From: Streptomyces violascens
Lineage (GTDB): Bacteria > Actinomycetota > Actinomycetes > Streptomycetales > Streptomycetaceae
Assembly: GCF_014649955.1 (NCBI RefSeq)
Contig: NZ_BMUA01000002.1
Location: 372,001-436,000, forward strand
DNA length: 64,000 bases
Direction of reading: 5' to 3'
The position numbers and the translations under genes are program-made. Shown in pieces: positions 16,666-26,719 of this stretch. A model generated the notes under the pieces. The model saw only the letters and a list, made by a program, of their open reading frames with translations. It was not told the DNA's origin and ran no database searches. The first letter of the stretch is position 1, and each line of letters begins with the position of its first letter.

Positions 16666-18582
16666 GTGAGCCCCAAGGAACCCCCGCGCCGCCGGGTCCC
16701 CCCGCCCGCGCGCTCCCGTCCGCCGGCCCGCCGCCCGGCGGCCAAGAAGCTCAGGCTCGGCAGCCACCGGCCCCGGCTTCGCCTGGTCAGCCTCGGCCTC
16801 ACCCTGGTCATGCTGGCCTTCGTCGTACGCCTCCTCCAGGTGCAGGCCATCGACGCCAGCGCGTATGCGGCCAAGGCCGACAAGAACCGGTACGCCAGCT
16901 ATGCGCTGCCCGCCGAGCGCGGCCGGATCACCGACCGGGCCGGCATCGCGCTCGCCACCAGCGTCGACGCGTACGACATCACCGCCGACCCCACGCTGTT
17001 CACCCCCGAGGCCACCAAGATCCCCGACGCCGCCGCGCAGGCGGCCGCGCTGCTCGCGCCGCTGATCGGCAAGAGCCGGTCGGAGCTCACCAAGAAGCTC
17101 AAGACGCCCAAGACCCGCTACGTGGTGCTCGCCCGTCGGCAGACCCCGCAGGTCTGGAACCAGATCAAGGACCTGAAGAAGGTCCTCGGCGAGAAGGCGT
17201 CCGCCGACCGCGCCAAGGGCGGCCCCGGCGCCAATGTGCTGGCCGGCGTCCTCAACGAGTCCAGCACCAAGCGCGTGTACCCCAACGGCGACCTCGCCGC
17301 CGGGATACTGGGTTACGTCAACGCCGACGGCAAGGGCGGCGGCGGCCTGGAGTCGGCCCTGAACAAGGAGCTGGCCGGCACCGACGGCAAGATCACCTAC
17401 GCCCAGTCCGGCGGCCGCCGGGTGCCGACCGCCGGCACCCACGAGACCCCGGCCGTGCCCGGCTCCGACGTCGAGCTGACCATCGACCGGGACATCCAGT
17501 GGATGGCGCAGAAGGCGATCTCCGACCAGGTCGCCACGTCCGGCGCCGACCGCGGCTACGTCATAGTGCAACGGTCCGACACCGGCGAGGTCCTGGCCAT
17601 GGCGAACGCGCCCGGCTTCGACCCGAACGACCTCGCCCAGGCCAACTCGGCCGCCATGGGCAACGCCGCGCTCCAGGACGCCTTCGAGCCCGGCTCCACC
17701 GCCAAGGTCATGTCCATGGCGGCGGTCCTGGAGCAGGGCGTCGCGACGCCCGAGACCCACGTGGTGGTGCCCAACCGGCTCCAGCGCGGCGACCGCCTCT
17801 TCAAGGACGACATCGACCACCCCACCTGGAACCTGACGCTCAACGGCGTGCTCGCCAAGTCCAGCAACATCGGCACCATCCTCGCCGTCGAGCAGCTGGG
17901 CAAGACCGACGCCGAGGCCGACAACGTCCTGTACTCCTACCTGCGCAAGTTCGGGCTCGGCTCGCCCAGTGGGCTCAACTTCCCCGGGGAGACCCCGGGC
18001 ATCCTCGCCCCCGCGAGCAAGTGGTCGACCTCGCAGCAGTACACGGTCCGGTTCGGCCAGGGCCTCTCGCTCAACGCGATGCAGGCCGCCTCGGTGTACT
18101 CGACCATCGCCAACGGCGGCGTACGCGTCGAGCCGACGCTGGTGCGCGGCACCAAGGGCCCCGACGGGCGGTTCACCCCCGCTCCCGCACCCAAGCAGTC
18201 CCGGGTGGTCAGCGAGAAGACCGCCAAGACGCTCGCCCAGATGCTGGAGTCGGTCGTCGGCGACGCCGAGGGCACCGGAACCAAGGCCGCCATCCCCGGC
18301 TACCGGGTCGCGGGCAAGACCGGCACCGCCAACCGCATCGACCCCAAGACCGGCACCTACCGGGGCTACACCGCCTCCTTCGCCGGCTTCGCCCCCGCCG
18401 ACAACCCCAAGATCACCGTCTACTGCGCCATCCAGAACCCCACCAGGGGCAGCTACTTCGGCGGCCAGATCTGCGGCCCCATCTACAAGCAGGTCATGGA
18501 GTTCGCCCTCAAGACCCTCCAGATCCCGCCGACCGGAGCCCAGCCTCCCAACCTGCCCGTCACCTTCGGCGGCAACGACTGA
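16666..18582 (+). CDS. ftsI: Septal penicillin-binding protein 3 (FtsI), peptidoglycan transpeptidase
   Basis: The 638-residue class B PBP has a basic cytoplasmic N-terminus, one membrane helix (about residues 43-62), a dimerisation domain (ERGRITDRAGIALA) and a transpeptidase domain. The catalytic motifs are S344-T-A-K347 (SxxK), S399-S-N401 (SxN) and K551-T-G-T554. The sequence ends shortly after the transpeptidase domain, without a PASTA domain. It cross-links septal peptidoglycan with FtsW, in sporulation septa and vegetative cross-walls. It starts with GTG, 4 bases after ftsL. Confidence 0.95.
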   Translation: MSPKEPPRRRVPPPARSRPPARRPAAKKLRLGSHRPRLRLVSLGLTLVMLAFVVRLLQVQAIDASAYAAKADKNRYASYALPAERGRITDRAGIALATSVDAYDITADPTLFTPEATKIPDAAAQAAALLAPLIGKSRSELTKKLKTPKTRYVVLARRQTPQVWNQIKDLKKVLGEKASADRAKGGPGANVLAGVLNESSTKRVYPNGDLAAGILGYVNADGKGGGGLESALNKELAGTDGKITYAQSGGRRVPTAGTHETPAVPGSDVELTIDRDIQWMAQKAISDQVATSGADRGYVIVQRSDTGEVLAMANAPGFDPNDLAQANSAAMGNAALQDAFEPGSTAKVMSMAAVLEQGVATPETHVVVPNRLQRGDRLFKDDIDHPTWNLTLNGVLAKSSNIGTILAVEQLGKTDAEADNVLYSYLRKFGLGSPSGLNFPGETPGILAPASKWSTSQQYTVRFGQGLSLNAMQAASVYSTIANGGVRVEPTLVRGTKGPDGRFTPAPAPKQSRVVSEKTAKTLAQMLESVVGDAEGTGTKAAIPGYRVAGKTGTANRIDPKTGTYRGYTASFAGFAPADNPKITVYCAIQNPTRGSYFGGQICGPIYKQVMEFALKTLQIPPTGAQPPNLPVTFGGND

Positions 18583-18596
18583 ATCCGGAAGCCTCA

Positions 18597-20264
18597 GTGA
18601 CAACCATCACCCAGGGCCCTGGGAACCAGGACGGGACCCAGGACGCCGTGCCCCCCTCTTTTGGCGACCCGGCGGGTGCGCCCGGTACGCTCACCGCCGT
18701 GCCACACGCTGATCAGTACCGAACCGCCCAGCAGGACGCCCCCGCGAAACAGCCGGGAGCGCCCCGACCGGAACAGGCCCGTCCGACCCCGCTCGGCGAG
18801 CTGGCCGAGCGACTGGGGACGGGCAACCCCGGACCGGGAGAGGTCACCGGCATCACGCACGACTCCCGGGCGGTACGCCCCGGAGACCTGTACGCCGCTC
18901 TGCCGGGCGCCAACGCGCACGGCGCCGACTTCGCCCCGCAGGCCGCGAGCCTGGGGGCAGTCGCGATCCTCACCGACCCGGCGGGCCGCGACCGCGCCGC
19001 CGCGACCGGCCTGCCGGTCCTGGTCGCGGGGGACCCGCGCGGCCGGATGGGCGAGCTCGCCGCCGAGATCTACGGACACCCCGGGCGCGAGCTCCTCCAG
19101 CTCGGCATCACCGGAACCTCCGGCAAGACCACGACCGCCTACCTCGTCGAGGGCGGCCTGCGCGGCGCCGGGCACGCGACCGGCCTGATCGGCACGGTCG
19201 AGATGCGGATCGGCGACGAGCGCATCAAGTCCGAGCGCACCACCCCCGAGGCCACCGACCTCCAGGCGCTGTTCGCGGTCATGCGCGAGCGCGGCGTCGA
19301 CTCGGTCGCCATGGAGGTCTCCAGCCACGCCCTCGTGCTCGGCCGGGTCGACGGCTGCGTCTTCGACGTCGCCGTCTTCAACAACCTCAGCCCGGAGCAC
19401 ATGGAGTTCCACTCCGGCATGGAGGACTACTTCCAGGCCAAGGCCCAGCTGTTCACACCGCAGCGAGCCAGGCGCGGCGTCGTCAACTTCGACGACGAGT
19501 ACGGCCGGCGCCTCGTGACGGAGGCGGGGATCGAGATCACCACCTTCTCCGCCGAGGGCCACCCGGACGCCGACTGGCGGGCCGAGGACGTCCAGGTGCG
19601 CCAGGACAGCAGCACCTTCACCGTCGTCGGCCCCAAGGGCGAGCGGATCTCTGCCACCGCCCCGCTGCCGGGCCCGTTCAACGTGGCGAACACCCTCGCC
19701 GCCATCGTGACGCTGGCCGTCGCCGGCCTCGACGCGCAGACCGCCGCCGACGGAGTGGCCGCCGTACCCGGCGTGCCCGGCCGCCTGGAGCGCGTGGACG
19801 CGGGCCAGCCCTACCTTGCCGTCGTCGACTACGCCCACAAGACGGACGCCGTCGAGTCGGTGCTGCGCTCACTGCGCAAGGTCACCGAGGGCAAGCTGCA
19901 CATCGTGCTCGGCTGCGGCGGCGACCGCGACCGGACCAAGCGCGCCCCGATGGGGGCCGCCGCCGCCCGGCTCGCCGACACCGCCGTACTGACCTCCGAC
20001 AACCCCCGCTCCGAGGACCCCCTCGCGATCCTCGCCGCGATGCTGGCGGGCGCCGCCGAGGTGCCCGAGCACGAGCGCGGCGAGGTCCAGGTCTTCGAGG
20101 ACCGGGCCGCCGCCATCGCGTCGGCCGTCGCCCGTGCCGAACCCGGCGACACCGTGCTGGTCGCGGGCAAGGGCCATGAACAGGGCCAGGACATCCACGG
20201 AGTGGTCCGCCCCTTCGACGACCGACTGGTGCTCCTCGCCGCCATCCAGAAAAGTCAGGGATGA
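18597..20264 (+). CDS. murE: UDP-MurNAc-tripeptide synthetase MurE
   Basis: The product is 555 residues from the GTG at 18597, preceded by GGAAG. The Mur ligase ATP loop is GTSGKTTT (173-180). ATDLQALFAVMRERGVDSVAMEVSSHAL is the MurE middle region, and DNPRSEDP is the motif linked to diaminopimelate recognition. It adds diaminopimelate to UDP-MurNAc-L-Ala-D-Glu; Streptomyces walls contain LL-diaminopimelate. The first 65 residues are Pro/Gln/Ala-rich and look disordered. A shorter start at 18699 is possible but has no ribosome binding site. Confidence 0.95.
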   Translation: MTTITQGPGNQDGTQDAVPPSFGDPAGAPGTLTAVPHADQYRTAQQDAPAKQPGAPRPEQARPTPLGELAERLGTGNPGPGEVTGITHDSRAVRPGDLYAALPGANAHGADFAPQAASLGAVAILTDPAGRDRAAATGLPVLVAGDPRGRMGELAAEIYGHPGRELLQLGITGTSGKTTTAYLVEGGLRGAGHATGLIGTVEMRIGDERIKSERTTPEATDLQALFAVMRERGVDSVAMEVSSHALVLGRVDGCVFDVAVFNNLSPEHMEFHSGMEDYFQAKAQLFTPQRARRGVVNFDDEYGRRLVTEAGIEITTFSAEGHPDADWRAEDVQVRQDSSTFTVVGPKGERISATAPLPGPFNVANTLAAIVTLAVAGLDAQTAADGVAAVPGVPGRLERVDAGQPYLAVVDYAHKTDAVESVLRSLRKVTEGKLHIVLGCGGDRDRTKRAPMGAAAARLADTAVLTSDNPRSEDPLAILAAMLAGAAEVPEHERGEVQVFEDRAAAIASAVARAEPGDTVLVAGKGHEQGQDIHGVVRPFDDRLVLLAAIQKSQG

Positions 20265-20268
20265 AGTA

Positions 20269-21675
20269 GTGATCGCCCTCTCCCTCGCCGAGATCGCCGA
20301 AATCGTCGGCGGGCAGCCGCACGACATACCGGATCCGTCCGTCACGGTCACCGGCCCCGTCGTCATCGACTCCCGCCAGGTGGCGGCCGGTTCGCTCTTC
20401 GTGGCCTTCGCCGGCGAACGCGTCGACGGCCACGACTACGCGCAGCGCGCCTTCGAGGCGGGCTGCGCGGTGGTCCTGGCGGCCCGCCCGGTCGGCGTGC
20501 CCGCGATCGTGGTCGACGACGTACAGGCCGCCCTCGGCGCCCTCGCCCGTGACGTCGTACGCCGCCTCGGCACCGAAGTCGTCGCCCTCACCGGCTCGTC
20601 GGGCAAGACGTCCACCAAGGACCTGATCGCGCAGGTGCTCCAGCGCCACGCGCCGACGGTCTTCACGCCGGGCTCCCTCAACAACGAGATCGGCCTGCCG
20701 CTGACCGCGCTCACCGCCTCCGCGGACACCAGGCACCTGGTCCTGGAGATGGGCGCGCGCGGCATCGGACACATCCGCTACCTCACCGGCCTGACCCCGC
20801 CCAGGATCGGTCTCGTCCTCAACGTCGGGACCGCCCACATCGGCGAGTTCGGCGGCCGGGACCAGATCGCCCTGGCCAAGGGCGAGTTGGTGGAGGTCCT
20901 GCCCGAGGACGGCTGCGCCGTCCTCAACGCGGACGACCCCCTGGTACGGGCCATGGCGTCCCGGACGAAGGCGCGCGTGCTGCTCTTCGGCGAGGCCAAG
21001 GACGCGGACGTACGTGCCGAGAATGTCCGGCTCACCGCGTCGGGACAGCCCTCCTTCAGCCTTCACACACCCTCCGGGTGCAGCGATGTGACGTTGCGCC
21101 TGTACGGTGAGCACCACGTGTCGAACGCGCTCGCCGCGGCCGCCGTCGCCCATGAGTTGGGCATGTCCGCAGACGAGATCGCCCGCGCGCTCTCCGAGGC
21201 GGGCACCCTCTCCCGCTGGCGTATGGAGGTCACCGAGCGTCCGGACGGTGTGACGGTCGTCAACGACGCCTACAACGCGAACCCCGAATCCATGCGAGCC
21301 GCTCTTCGCGCGCTCGCGGCCATGGGAAACGGGCGCCGCACGTGGGCGGTGCTCGGTCCGATGGCCGAACTCGGCGACGACTCGCTCGCCGAGCACGACG
21401 CGGTCGGACGGCTCGCCGTCCGGCTCAACGTCAGCAAGCTCGTGGCAGTCGGGGGCCGGGAAGCGTCCTGGCTGCAACTGGGCGCATATAACGAGGGTTC
21501 GTGGGGTGAGGAGTCGGTGCACGTGTCCGACGCACAGGCGGCCGTCGACCTGCTGCGCAGTGAACTGCGGCCGGGAGACGTCGTGCTGGTGAAGGCATCC
21601 AGGTCGATCGGCCTGGAGCGGGTGGCACTGGCGCTGCTCGACAACGCCGTCGAGGGTGAGGTCGCCGCCCGATGA
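20269..21675 (+). CDS. murF: UDP-MurNAc-pentapeptide synthetase MurF
   Basis: The 468-residue Mur ligase starts at GTG 20269, 4 bases after murE, with AGGGATGA just upstream. The ATP loop is GSSGKTST (109-116), with LTASADTRHLVLEMGARGIGHI and VVNDAYNANPESMRAAL, both typical of MurF. It adds D-Ala-D-Ala to the UDP-MurNAc-tripeptide in the cytoplasm. It overlaps mraY by ATGA, so the two are translationally coupled. Confidence 0.95.
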   Translation: MIALSLAEIAEIVGGQPHDIPDPSVTVTGPVVIDSRQVAAGSLFVAFAGERVDGHDYAQRAFEAGCAVVLAARPVGVPAIVVDDVQAALGALARDVVRRLGTEVVALTGSSGKTSTKDLIAQVLQRHAPTVFTPGSLNNEIGLPLTALTASADTRHLVLEMGARGIGHIRYLTGLTPPRIGLVLNVGTAHIGEFGGRDQIALAKGELVEVLPEDGCAVLNADDPLVRAMASRTKARVLLFGEAKDADVRAENVRLTASGQPSFSLHTPSGCSDVTLRLYGEHHVSNALAAAAVAHELGMSADEIARALSEAGTLSRWRMEVTERPDGVTVVNDAYNANPESMRAALRALAAMGNGRRTWAVLGPMAELGDDSLAEHDAVGRLAVRLNVSKLVAVGGREASWLQLGAYNEGSWGEESVHVSDAQAAVDLLRSELRPGDVVLVKASRSIGLERVALALLDNAVEGEVAAR

Positions 21676-22742
21676 GGCAGATCCTCTTCGCGGGAGCCAT
21701 CGGTCTGTTCCTGACCCTGGTCGGCACCCCGCTGCTCATCAAGCTGCTCGCCCGCAAGGGCTACGGCCAGTTCATCCGTGACGACGGCCCGCGCGGCCAC
21801 GCCGGGAAGAAGGGCACACCCACCATGGGTGGCATCGCCTTCATCCTGGCCACGCTGATCGCGTACGCGCTGACCAAGGTGATCACCAGCGAGGACCCGA
21901 CGTTCTCGGGCCTGCTGGTGCTCTTCCTGACCGCCGGTATGGGCATGGTCGGCTTCCTCGACGACTACATCAAGATCGTCAAGCAGCGTTCGCTGGGCCT
22001 GCGGGCCAAGGCCAAGATGGCCGGACAGCTGATCGTCGGCATCGCCTTCGCGGTGCTCGCCCTCCAGTTCGCGGACGCCCGGGGCAACACCCCGGCCTCC
22101 ACCAGGCTGTCGTTCATCAACGACTTCGGCTGGTCGATCGGCCCGGTGATCTTCGTGGTCTGGGCGCTGTTCATGATCCTCGCGATGTCGAACGGCGTGA
22201 ACCTGACGGACGGTCTGGACGGCCTGGCCACCGGTGCCTCCGTGATGGTCTTCGGCGCGTACACCTTCATCGGCCTGTGGCAGTTCCAGGAGTCCTGCGC
22301 CAACGCGCAGACCCTGACCAACCCCAACGCCTGCTTCGAAGTGCGAGATCCGCTCGACCTCGCCGTCGTCGCCTCGGCCCTGATGGGCTCCTGCTTCGGC
22401 TTCCTGTGGTGGAACACCTCGCCCGCCAAGATCTTCATGGGTGACACCGGTTCGCTCGCGCTCGGCGGCGCGCTCGCCGGCCTCGCGATCTGCTCCCGTA
22501 CGGAGTTCCTGATCGCCCTGCTCGGCGGCCTGTTCGTACTGATCACGATGTCCGTGGTCATCCAGGTCGGCTCGTTCAAGATGACCGGCAAGCGGGTCTT
22601 CCGGATGGCGCCGCTCCAGCACCACTTCGAACTCAAGGGGTGGTCCGAAGTCCTTGTCGTGGTCCGGTTCTGGATCATCCAGGGCATGTGCGTCATCGTG
22701 GGTCTGGGACTCTTCTACGCGGGATGGGCAGCCGACAAGTGA
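21672..22742 (+). CDS. mraY: Phospho-MurNAc-pentapeptide translocase MraY
   Basis: The 356-residue, roughly ten-helix membrane enzyme has GHAGKKGTPTMGG, LDDYIKIVKQRSLGL (aspartates of the catalytic region), NGVNLTDGLDGLA and MGDTGSLALGG, all MraY signatures. It transfers phospho-MurNAc-pentapeptide to undecaprenyl phosphate to make lipid I at the inner face of the membrane. It overlaps murF (ATGA) and murD (GTGA). Confidence 0.96.
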   Translation: MRQILFAGAIGLFLTLVGTPLLIKLLARKGYGQFIRDDGPRGHAGKKGTPTMGGIAFILATLIAYALTKVITSEDPTFSGLLVLFLTAGMGMVGFLDDYIKIVKQRSLGLRAKAKMAGQLIVGIAFAVLALQFADARGNTPASTRLSFINDFGWSIGPVIFVVWALFMILAMSNGVNLTDGLDGLATGASVMVFGAYTFIGLWQFQESCANAQTLTNPNACFEVRDPLDLAVVASALMGSCFGFLWWNTSPAKIFMGDTGSLALGGALAGLAICSRTEFLIALLGGLFVLITMSVVIQVGSFKMTGKRVFRMAPLQHHFELKGWSEVLVVVRFWIIQGMCVIVGLGLFYAGWAADK

Positions 22743-24163
22743 GCACCACCTGGCAGGGCAAGCGCGTGACGGTGGCCGGCCTCGGCGTCTCCGGGATGCC
22801 GGTGGCCCGGGTCCTCAACGGGCTCGGCGCCGCCGTCACGGTCGTCAACGAGGGCGCCGACGAGCGCTCCCGCACGCAGGCCGCGGAGTTGGAGGCGCAG
22901 GGCATCACCGTGCGCCTCGGCGACGGGGCCACCCTGCCCGAGGGCACCGAGCTCATCGTCACCACCCCCGGCTGGCGGCCCGACAAGCCGCTGTTCGCGG
23001 CCGCCGCCGAGGCGGGCGTCCCGGTCTGGGGCGATGTGGAACTGGCCTGGCGCCTGCGCGACCTGGACGGCCGCACGCCGGCCCCCTGGCTCGCGATCAC
23101 CGGCACCAACGGCAAGACCACCACCACCCAGATGCTGGCCTCCATCCTGCGCGCGGCCGGCCTGCGTACCGCCGCCGTCGGCAACATCGGCGTCTCGCTG
23201 CTCGACGTGGTCCTCGGCGAGGAGCAGTACGACGTCCTGGCCGTCGAGCTCTCCAGCTACCAGCTGCACTGGGCGCCCTCGCTGCGCGCCCACTCGGCCG
23301 CCGTCCTCAACCTGGCGCCGGACCACCTCGACTGGCACGGCTCCATGGAGGCGTACGCCGCCGACAAGGGCCGCATCTACGAGGGCAACACGGTGGCCTG
23401 CGTCTACAACGCGGAGGACAAGGCGACCGAGCACCTGGTGCGCGAGGCCGACGTGGAGGAGGGCTGCCGGGCGATCGGCTTCACCCTCGCCACCCCCGGG
23501 CCCTCCCAGCTCGGCGTGGTCGACGGCATCCTGGTCGACCGGGCCTTCGTGCAGAACCGGCAGAAGAACGCCCAGGAGCTCGCCGAGGTGTCCGACGTCT
23601 TCCCGCCGGCCCCGCACAACATCGCCAACGCCCTCGCGGCGGCCGCCCTGGCGCGCGCCTTCGGCGTCGAGCCCAAGGCCGTACGCGACGGCCTGAAGGC
23701 CTTCCGCCCCGACGCGCACCGCATCGAGCACATCGCGGACATCGCGTCGGTGGCGTACATCGACGACTCCAAGGCCACCAACACCCATGCCGCCGAGGCC
23801 TCCTTGGCGGCGTACGACCCGATCGTCTGGATCGCCGGGGGCCTTGCCAAGGGCGCCTCCTTCGACGAGCTCGTCCAGCGCTCGGCCAAGCGGCTGCGTG
23901 GAGTCGTCCTCATGGGCGCCGAGCGCCACCTGATCGCCGAAGCCCTGGCGCGACACGCGCCCGAGGTCCCGGTGGTGGACCTCGACCGGACCGACACTGG
24001 GGCGATGTCGGCGGCGGTCCGCGAGGCGGCCGGGCTCGCCCGGCCGGGCGACACCGTCCTGTTGGCCCCGGCCTGCGCCTCGATGGACATGTTCGCGAAC
24101 TACAACAAGCGCGGCGAGGCCTTCGCGGAAGCGGTCCGCGAACTCGCCGCAGGGCACGCCTAG
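22739..24163 (+). CDS. murD: UDP-MurNAc-L-alanine:D-glutamate ligase MurD
   Basis: The 474-residue protein has a Rossmann-like N-terminus (VTVAGLGVSGMPVARVL), the ATP loop GTNGKTTT (122-129), the segment ELSSYQLHW and the late motifs LNLAPDHLDWHGSMEAY and YIDDSKATNTHAAEASL. It adds D-Glu to UDP-MurNAc-L-Ala. The start GTG 22739 overlaps the mraY stop; a frame extension further upstream lies inside mraY and is not needed. Confidence 0.95.
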   Translation: MSTTWQGKRVTVAGLGVSGMPVARVLNGLGAAVTVVNEGADERSRTQAAELEAQGITVRLGDGATLPEGTELIVTTPGWRPDKPLFAAAAEAGVPVWGDVELAWRLRDLDGRTPAPWLAITGTNGKTTTTQMLASILRAAGLRTAAVGNIGVSLLDVVLGEEQYDVLAVELSSYQLHWAPSLRAHSAAVLNLAPDHLDWHGSMEAYAADKGRIYEGNTVACVYNAEDKATEHLVREADVEEGCRAIGFTLATPGPSQLGVVDGILVDRAFVQNRQKNAQELAEVSDVFPPAPHNIANALAAAALARAFGVEPKAVRDGLKAFRPDAHRIEHIADIASVAYIDDSKATNTHAAEASLAAYDPIVWIAGGLAKGASFDELVQRSAKRLRGVVLMGAERHLIAEALARHAPEVPVVDLDRTDTGAMSAAVREAAGLARPGDTVLLAPACASMDMFANYNKRGEAFAEAVRELAAGHA

Positions 24164-24221
24164 CCGGACCACCCGTTCCACGGACCGGCGGCGCCGGGCA
24201 CGACTGGAGGGGACAGCACAC

Positions 24222-25604
24222 ATGGCGGCCGATGTTCTTGGCGGCTCCGGGGACACCCCGCGCGGGGTCCCCGTACTCGCCGGTCTTCTCCTGCGCAGCC
24301 GCACCGCCGGGCCGGTGCGCCGCCCCGCCGTCCGCGGCGGCACCGGCGGCGCCCCCCGGCGGCCCGGGCAGCGCGGCCCCAGGCGCCTGATCGACCAGTT
24401 CAGGAGGGCCTGGGACCGCCCTCTGACGGCGTACTACCTGATCCTCGGCAGCGCCCTGCTCATCACCGTGCTCGGCCTCGTGATGGTCTACTCCGCCTCG
24501 ATGATCAAGGCGCTCGAACTGTCGCTGCCGGGCTCGTACTTCTTCCGCAAACAGTTCCTCGCGGCCGTCATCGGCGGCGGCCTCATGATCGTCGCAGCCC
24601 GCATGCCCGCCAAGCTCCACCGGGCGCTCGCCTACCCGATGCTGGCCGGCACGGTCTTCCTGCTGATCCTGGTGCAGATCCCCGGGATAGGGAAATCCGT
24701 CAACGGCAACCAGAACTGGCTCTACGTCGGCGGCCCCTTCCAGCTCCAGCCCAGCGAGTTCGCCAAGCTGGCGCTGCTCCTGTGGGGTGCCGATCTGCTC
24801 GCCCGCAAGCAGGACAAGCGGCTCCTGACCGAGTGGAAGCACATGCTGGTGCCGCTCGTGCCGGTCGCCCTGCTGCTGCTCGGGCTCATCATGCTCGGCG
24901 GCGACATGGGCACGACGATCGTCCTGACCGCGGTCCTGTTCGGCCTGCTCTGGCTGGCCGGCGCCCCCACCCGGCTCTTCTCGGGCGTGCTCGCCGTCGC
25001 GGGCGTCCTGGCCGCCGTCTTCATCAAGATCAGCCCGCACCGGATGGGCCGGCTCGACTGCATCGGCGCCACCGACCCGGGCCCGCAGGACCAGTGCTGG
25101 CAGGCGGTGCACGGAATCTACGCGCTCGCCTCCGGCGGATGGTTCGGATCCGGCCTGGGTGCAAGTGTGGAGAAATGGGGTCAACTCCCCGAGCCCCACA
25201 CCGACTTCATCTTCGCCGTCACCGGTGAGGAACTGGGTCTGGCAGGGACGCTGTCGGTCGTCGCCCTCTTCGCGGCTCTAGGCTATGCGGGTATCCGCGT
25301 GGCCGGACGCACGGAGGACCCCTTCGTGAGGTACGCCGCGGGAGGTGTGACCACCTGGATCGTGGCTCAGGCCGTGATCAATATCGGTGCGGTGCTCGGC
25401 CTGTTGCCGATCGCCGGTGTCCCGCTCCCGCTGTTCTCCTACGGAGGGTCCGCGCTGCTGCCGACCATGTTCGCCGTGGGGCTCCTGATCGCGTTCGCGC
25501 GGGACGACCCCGCGGCGCGGGCGGCGCTTGCCATGCGGCAGCCTCGGGTGAGTTGGAAGTCGATGAGACGGCGCGTCAAGAAGCGTCCGTCCGGAGAGCG
25601 GTGA
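24222..25604 (+). CDS. ftsW: Septal peptidoglycan polymerase FtsW (SEDS family)
   Basis: The 460-residue SEDS protein has a cytoplasmic N-terminal extension of about 65 residues rich in Arg, Pro and Gly, then about ten membrane helices. Typical motifs are GLVMVYSAS, GNQNWLYVGGPFQLQPSEFAKL, a large extracytoplasmic loop with EPHTDFIFAVTGEELG, and PLPLFSYGGSALL near the C-terminus. It polymerises lipid II together with FtsI. The ATG follows GGAGGGGA, with a fairly long gap. It is 58 bases after murD and 6 bases before murG. Confidence 0.94.
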   Translation: MAADVLGGSGDTPRGVPVLAGLLLRSRTAGPVRRPAVRGGTGGAPRRPGQRGPRRLIDQFRRAWDRPLTAYYLILGSALLITVLGLVMVYSASMIKALELSLPGSYFFRKQFLAAVIGGGLMIVAARMPAKLHRALAYPMLAGTVFLLILVQIPGIGKSVNGNQNWLYVGGPFQLQPSEFAKLALLLWGADLLARKQDKRLLTEWKHMLVPLVPVALLLLGLIMLGGDMGTTIVLTAVLFGLLWLAGAPTRLFSGVLAVAGVLAAVFIKISPHRMGRLDCIGATDPGPQDQCWQAVHGIYALASGGWFGSGLGASVEKWGQLPEPHTDFIFAVTGEELGLAGTLSVVALFAALGYAGIRVAGRTEDPFVRYAAGGVTTWIVAQAVINIGAVLGLLPIAGVPLPLFSYGGSALLPTMFAVGLLIAFARDDPAARAALAMRQPRVSWKSMRRRVKKRPSGER

Positions 25605-25610
25605 ATTTCG

Positions 25611-26696
25611 GTGCATGTCGTACTCGCCGGTGGGGGGACCGCCGGCCACATCGAGCCCGCGCTCGCCCTCGCGGACGCCCTGCGCAGGCAGGACCCCACC
25701 GTGGGGATCACGGCACTCGGTACGGAGAAGGGCCTGGAGACGCGGCTCGTGCCCGAGCGCGGCTACGAGCTCGCGCTCATCCCGGCCGTCCCGCTGCCCC
25801 GCAGGCCCACCCCTGAGCTGATCACCGTCCCCGGGCGGCTGCGCGGCACCATCAAGGCCGCCGAGCAGATCCTGGAGCGCACCAAGGCCGACTGTGTCGT
25901 CGGCTTCGGCGGCTATGTGGCGCTGCCCGGCTACCTCGCGGCCAAGCGGCTCGGGGTACCGATCGTGGTCCACGAGGCCAACGCCCGGCCGGGCCTGGCC
26001 AACAAGATCGGCTCGCGGTACGCGGCCTCGGTGGCCGTCGCCACCCCGGACAGCAAGCTGCGCAACTCCCGCTACATCGGCATCCCGTTGCGCTACTCGA
26101 TCGCCACGCTCGACCGGGCCCGGGTCCGCCCCGAGGCGCGTGCCGCGTTCGGGCTCGACCCGGGTCTGCCGACGCTGCTCGTCTCCGGCGGCTCGCAGGG
26201 CGCCCGGCGCCTGAACGAGGTCATCCAGCAGATCGCCCCGGTGCTCCAGCGCTCCGGCATTCAGATCCTGCACGCGGTCGGCCCGAAGAACGAACTGCCG
26301 CGTGTCGACAACATGCCCGGGATGCCGCCGTATGTCCCGGTACCGTACGTGGACCGGATGGATCTCGCGTACGCCGCGGCCGACATGATGCTCTGCCGCG
26401 CGGGCGCGATGACCGTCGCCGAACTCTCCGCCGTCGGGCTGCCCGCCGCCTACGTACCGCTGCCGATCGGCAACGGCGAACAGCGGCTGAACGCCCAGCC
26501 GGTGGTGAAGGCCGGCGGCGGACTCCTTGTCGACGACGCCGAACTCACTCCCGAGTGGGTGCAGGGCAACGTCCTCCCGGTGCTCGCCGACCCGCACCGG
26601 CTGTACGAGATGTCGCGCTCCGCCGCCGAGTTCGGGCGGCGGGACGCCGACCAACTCCTCGTGCAGATGGTGTACGAGGCCATCGCAGGACGCTGA
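25611..26696 (+). CDS. murG: Lipid II synthase MurG (GlcNAc transferase)
   Basis: The 361-residue GT28 glycosyltransferase begins [22 protein letters not shown] with the GGGTAGH motif at residues 7-13. It has [39 protein letters not shown] and the UDP-GlcNAc site region [24 protein letters not shown]. It transfers GlcNAc onto lipid I to make lipid II at the cytoplasmic face. The GTG start has GGAGAGCGG upstream, which overlaps the end of ftsW. Confidence 0.96.
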   Translation: MHVVLAGGGTAGHIEPALALADALRRQDPTVGITALGTEKGLETRLVPERGYELALIPAVPLPRRPTPELITVPGRLRGTIKAAEQILERTKADCVVGFGGYVALPGYLAAKRLGVPIVVHEANARPGLANKIGSRYAASVAVATPDSKLRNSRYIGIPLRYSIATLDRARVRPEARAAFGLDPGLPTLLVSGGSQGARRLNEVIQQIAPVLQRSGIQILHAVGPKNELPRVDNMPGMPPYVPVPYVDRMDLAYAAADMMLCRAGAMTVAELSAVGLPAAYVPLPIGNGEQRLNAQPVVKAGGGLLVDDAELTPEWVQGNVLPVLADPHRLYEMSRSAAEFGRRDADQLLVQMVYEAIAGR

Positions 26697-26719
26697 TCAA
26701 CTGACGGAAGGCAGGGACC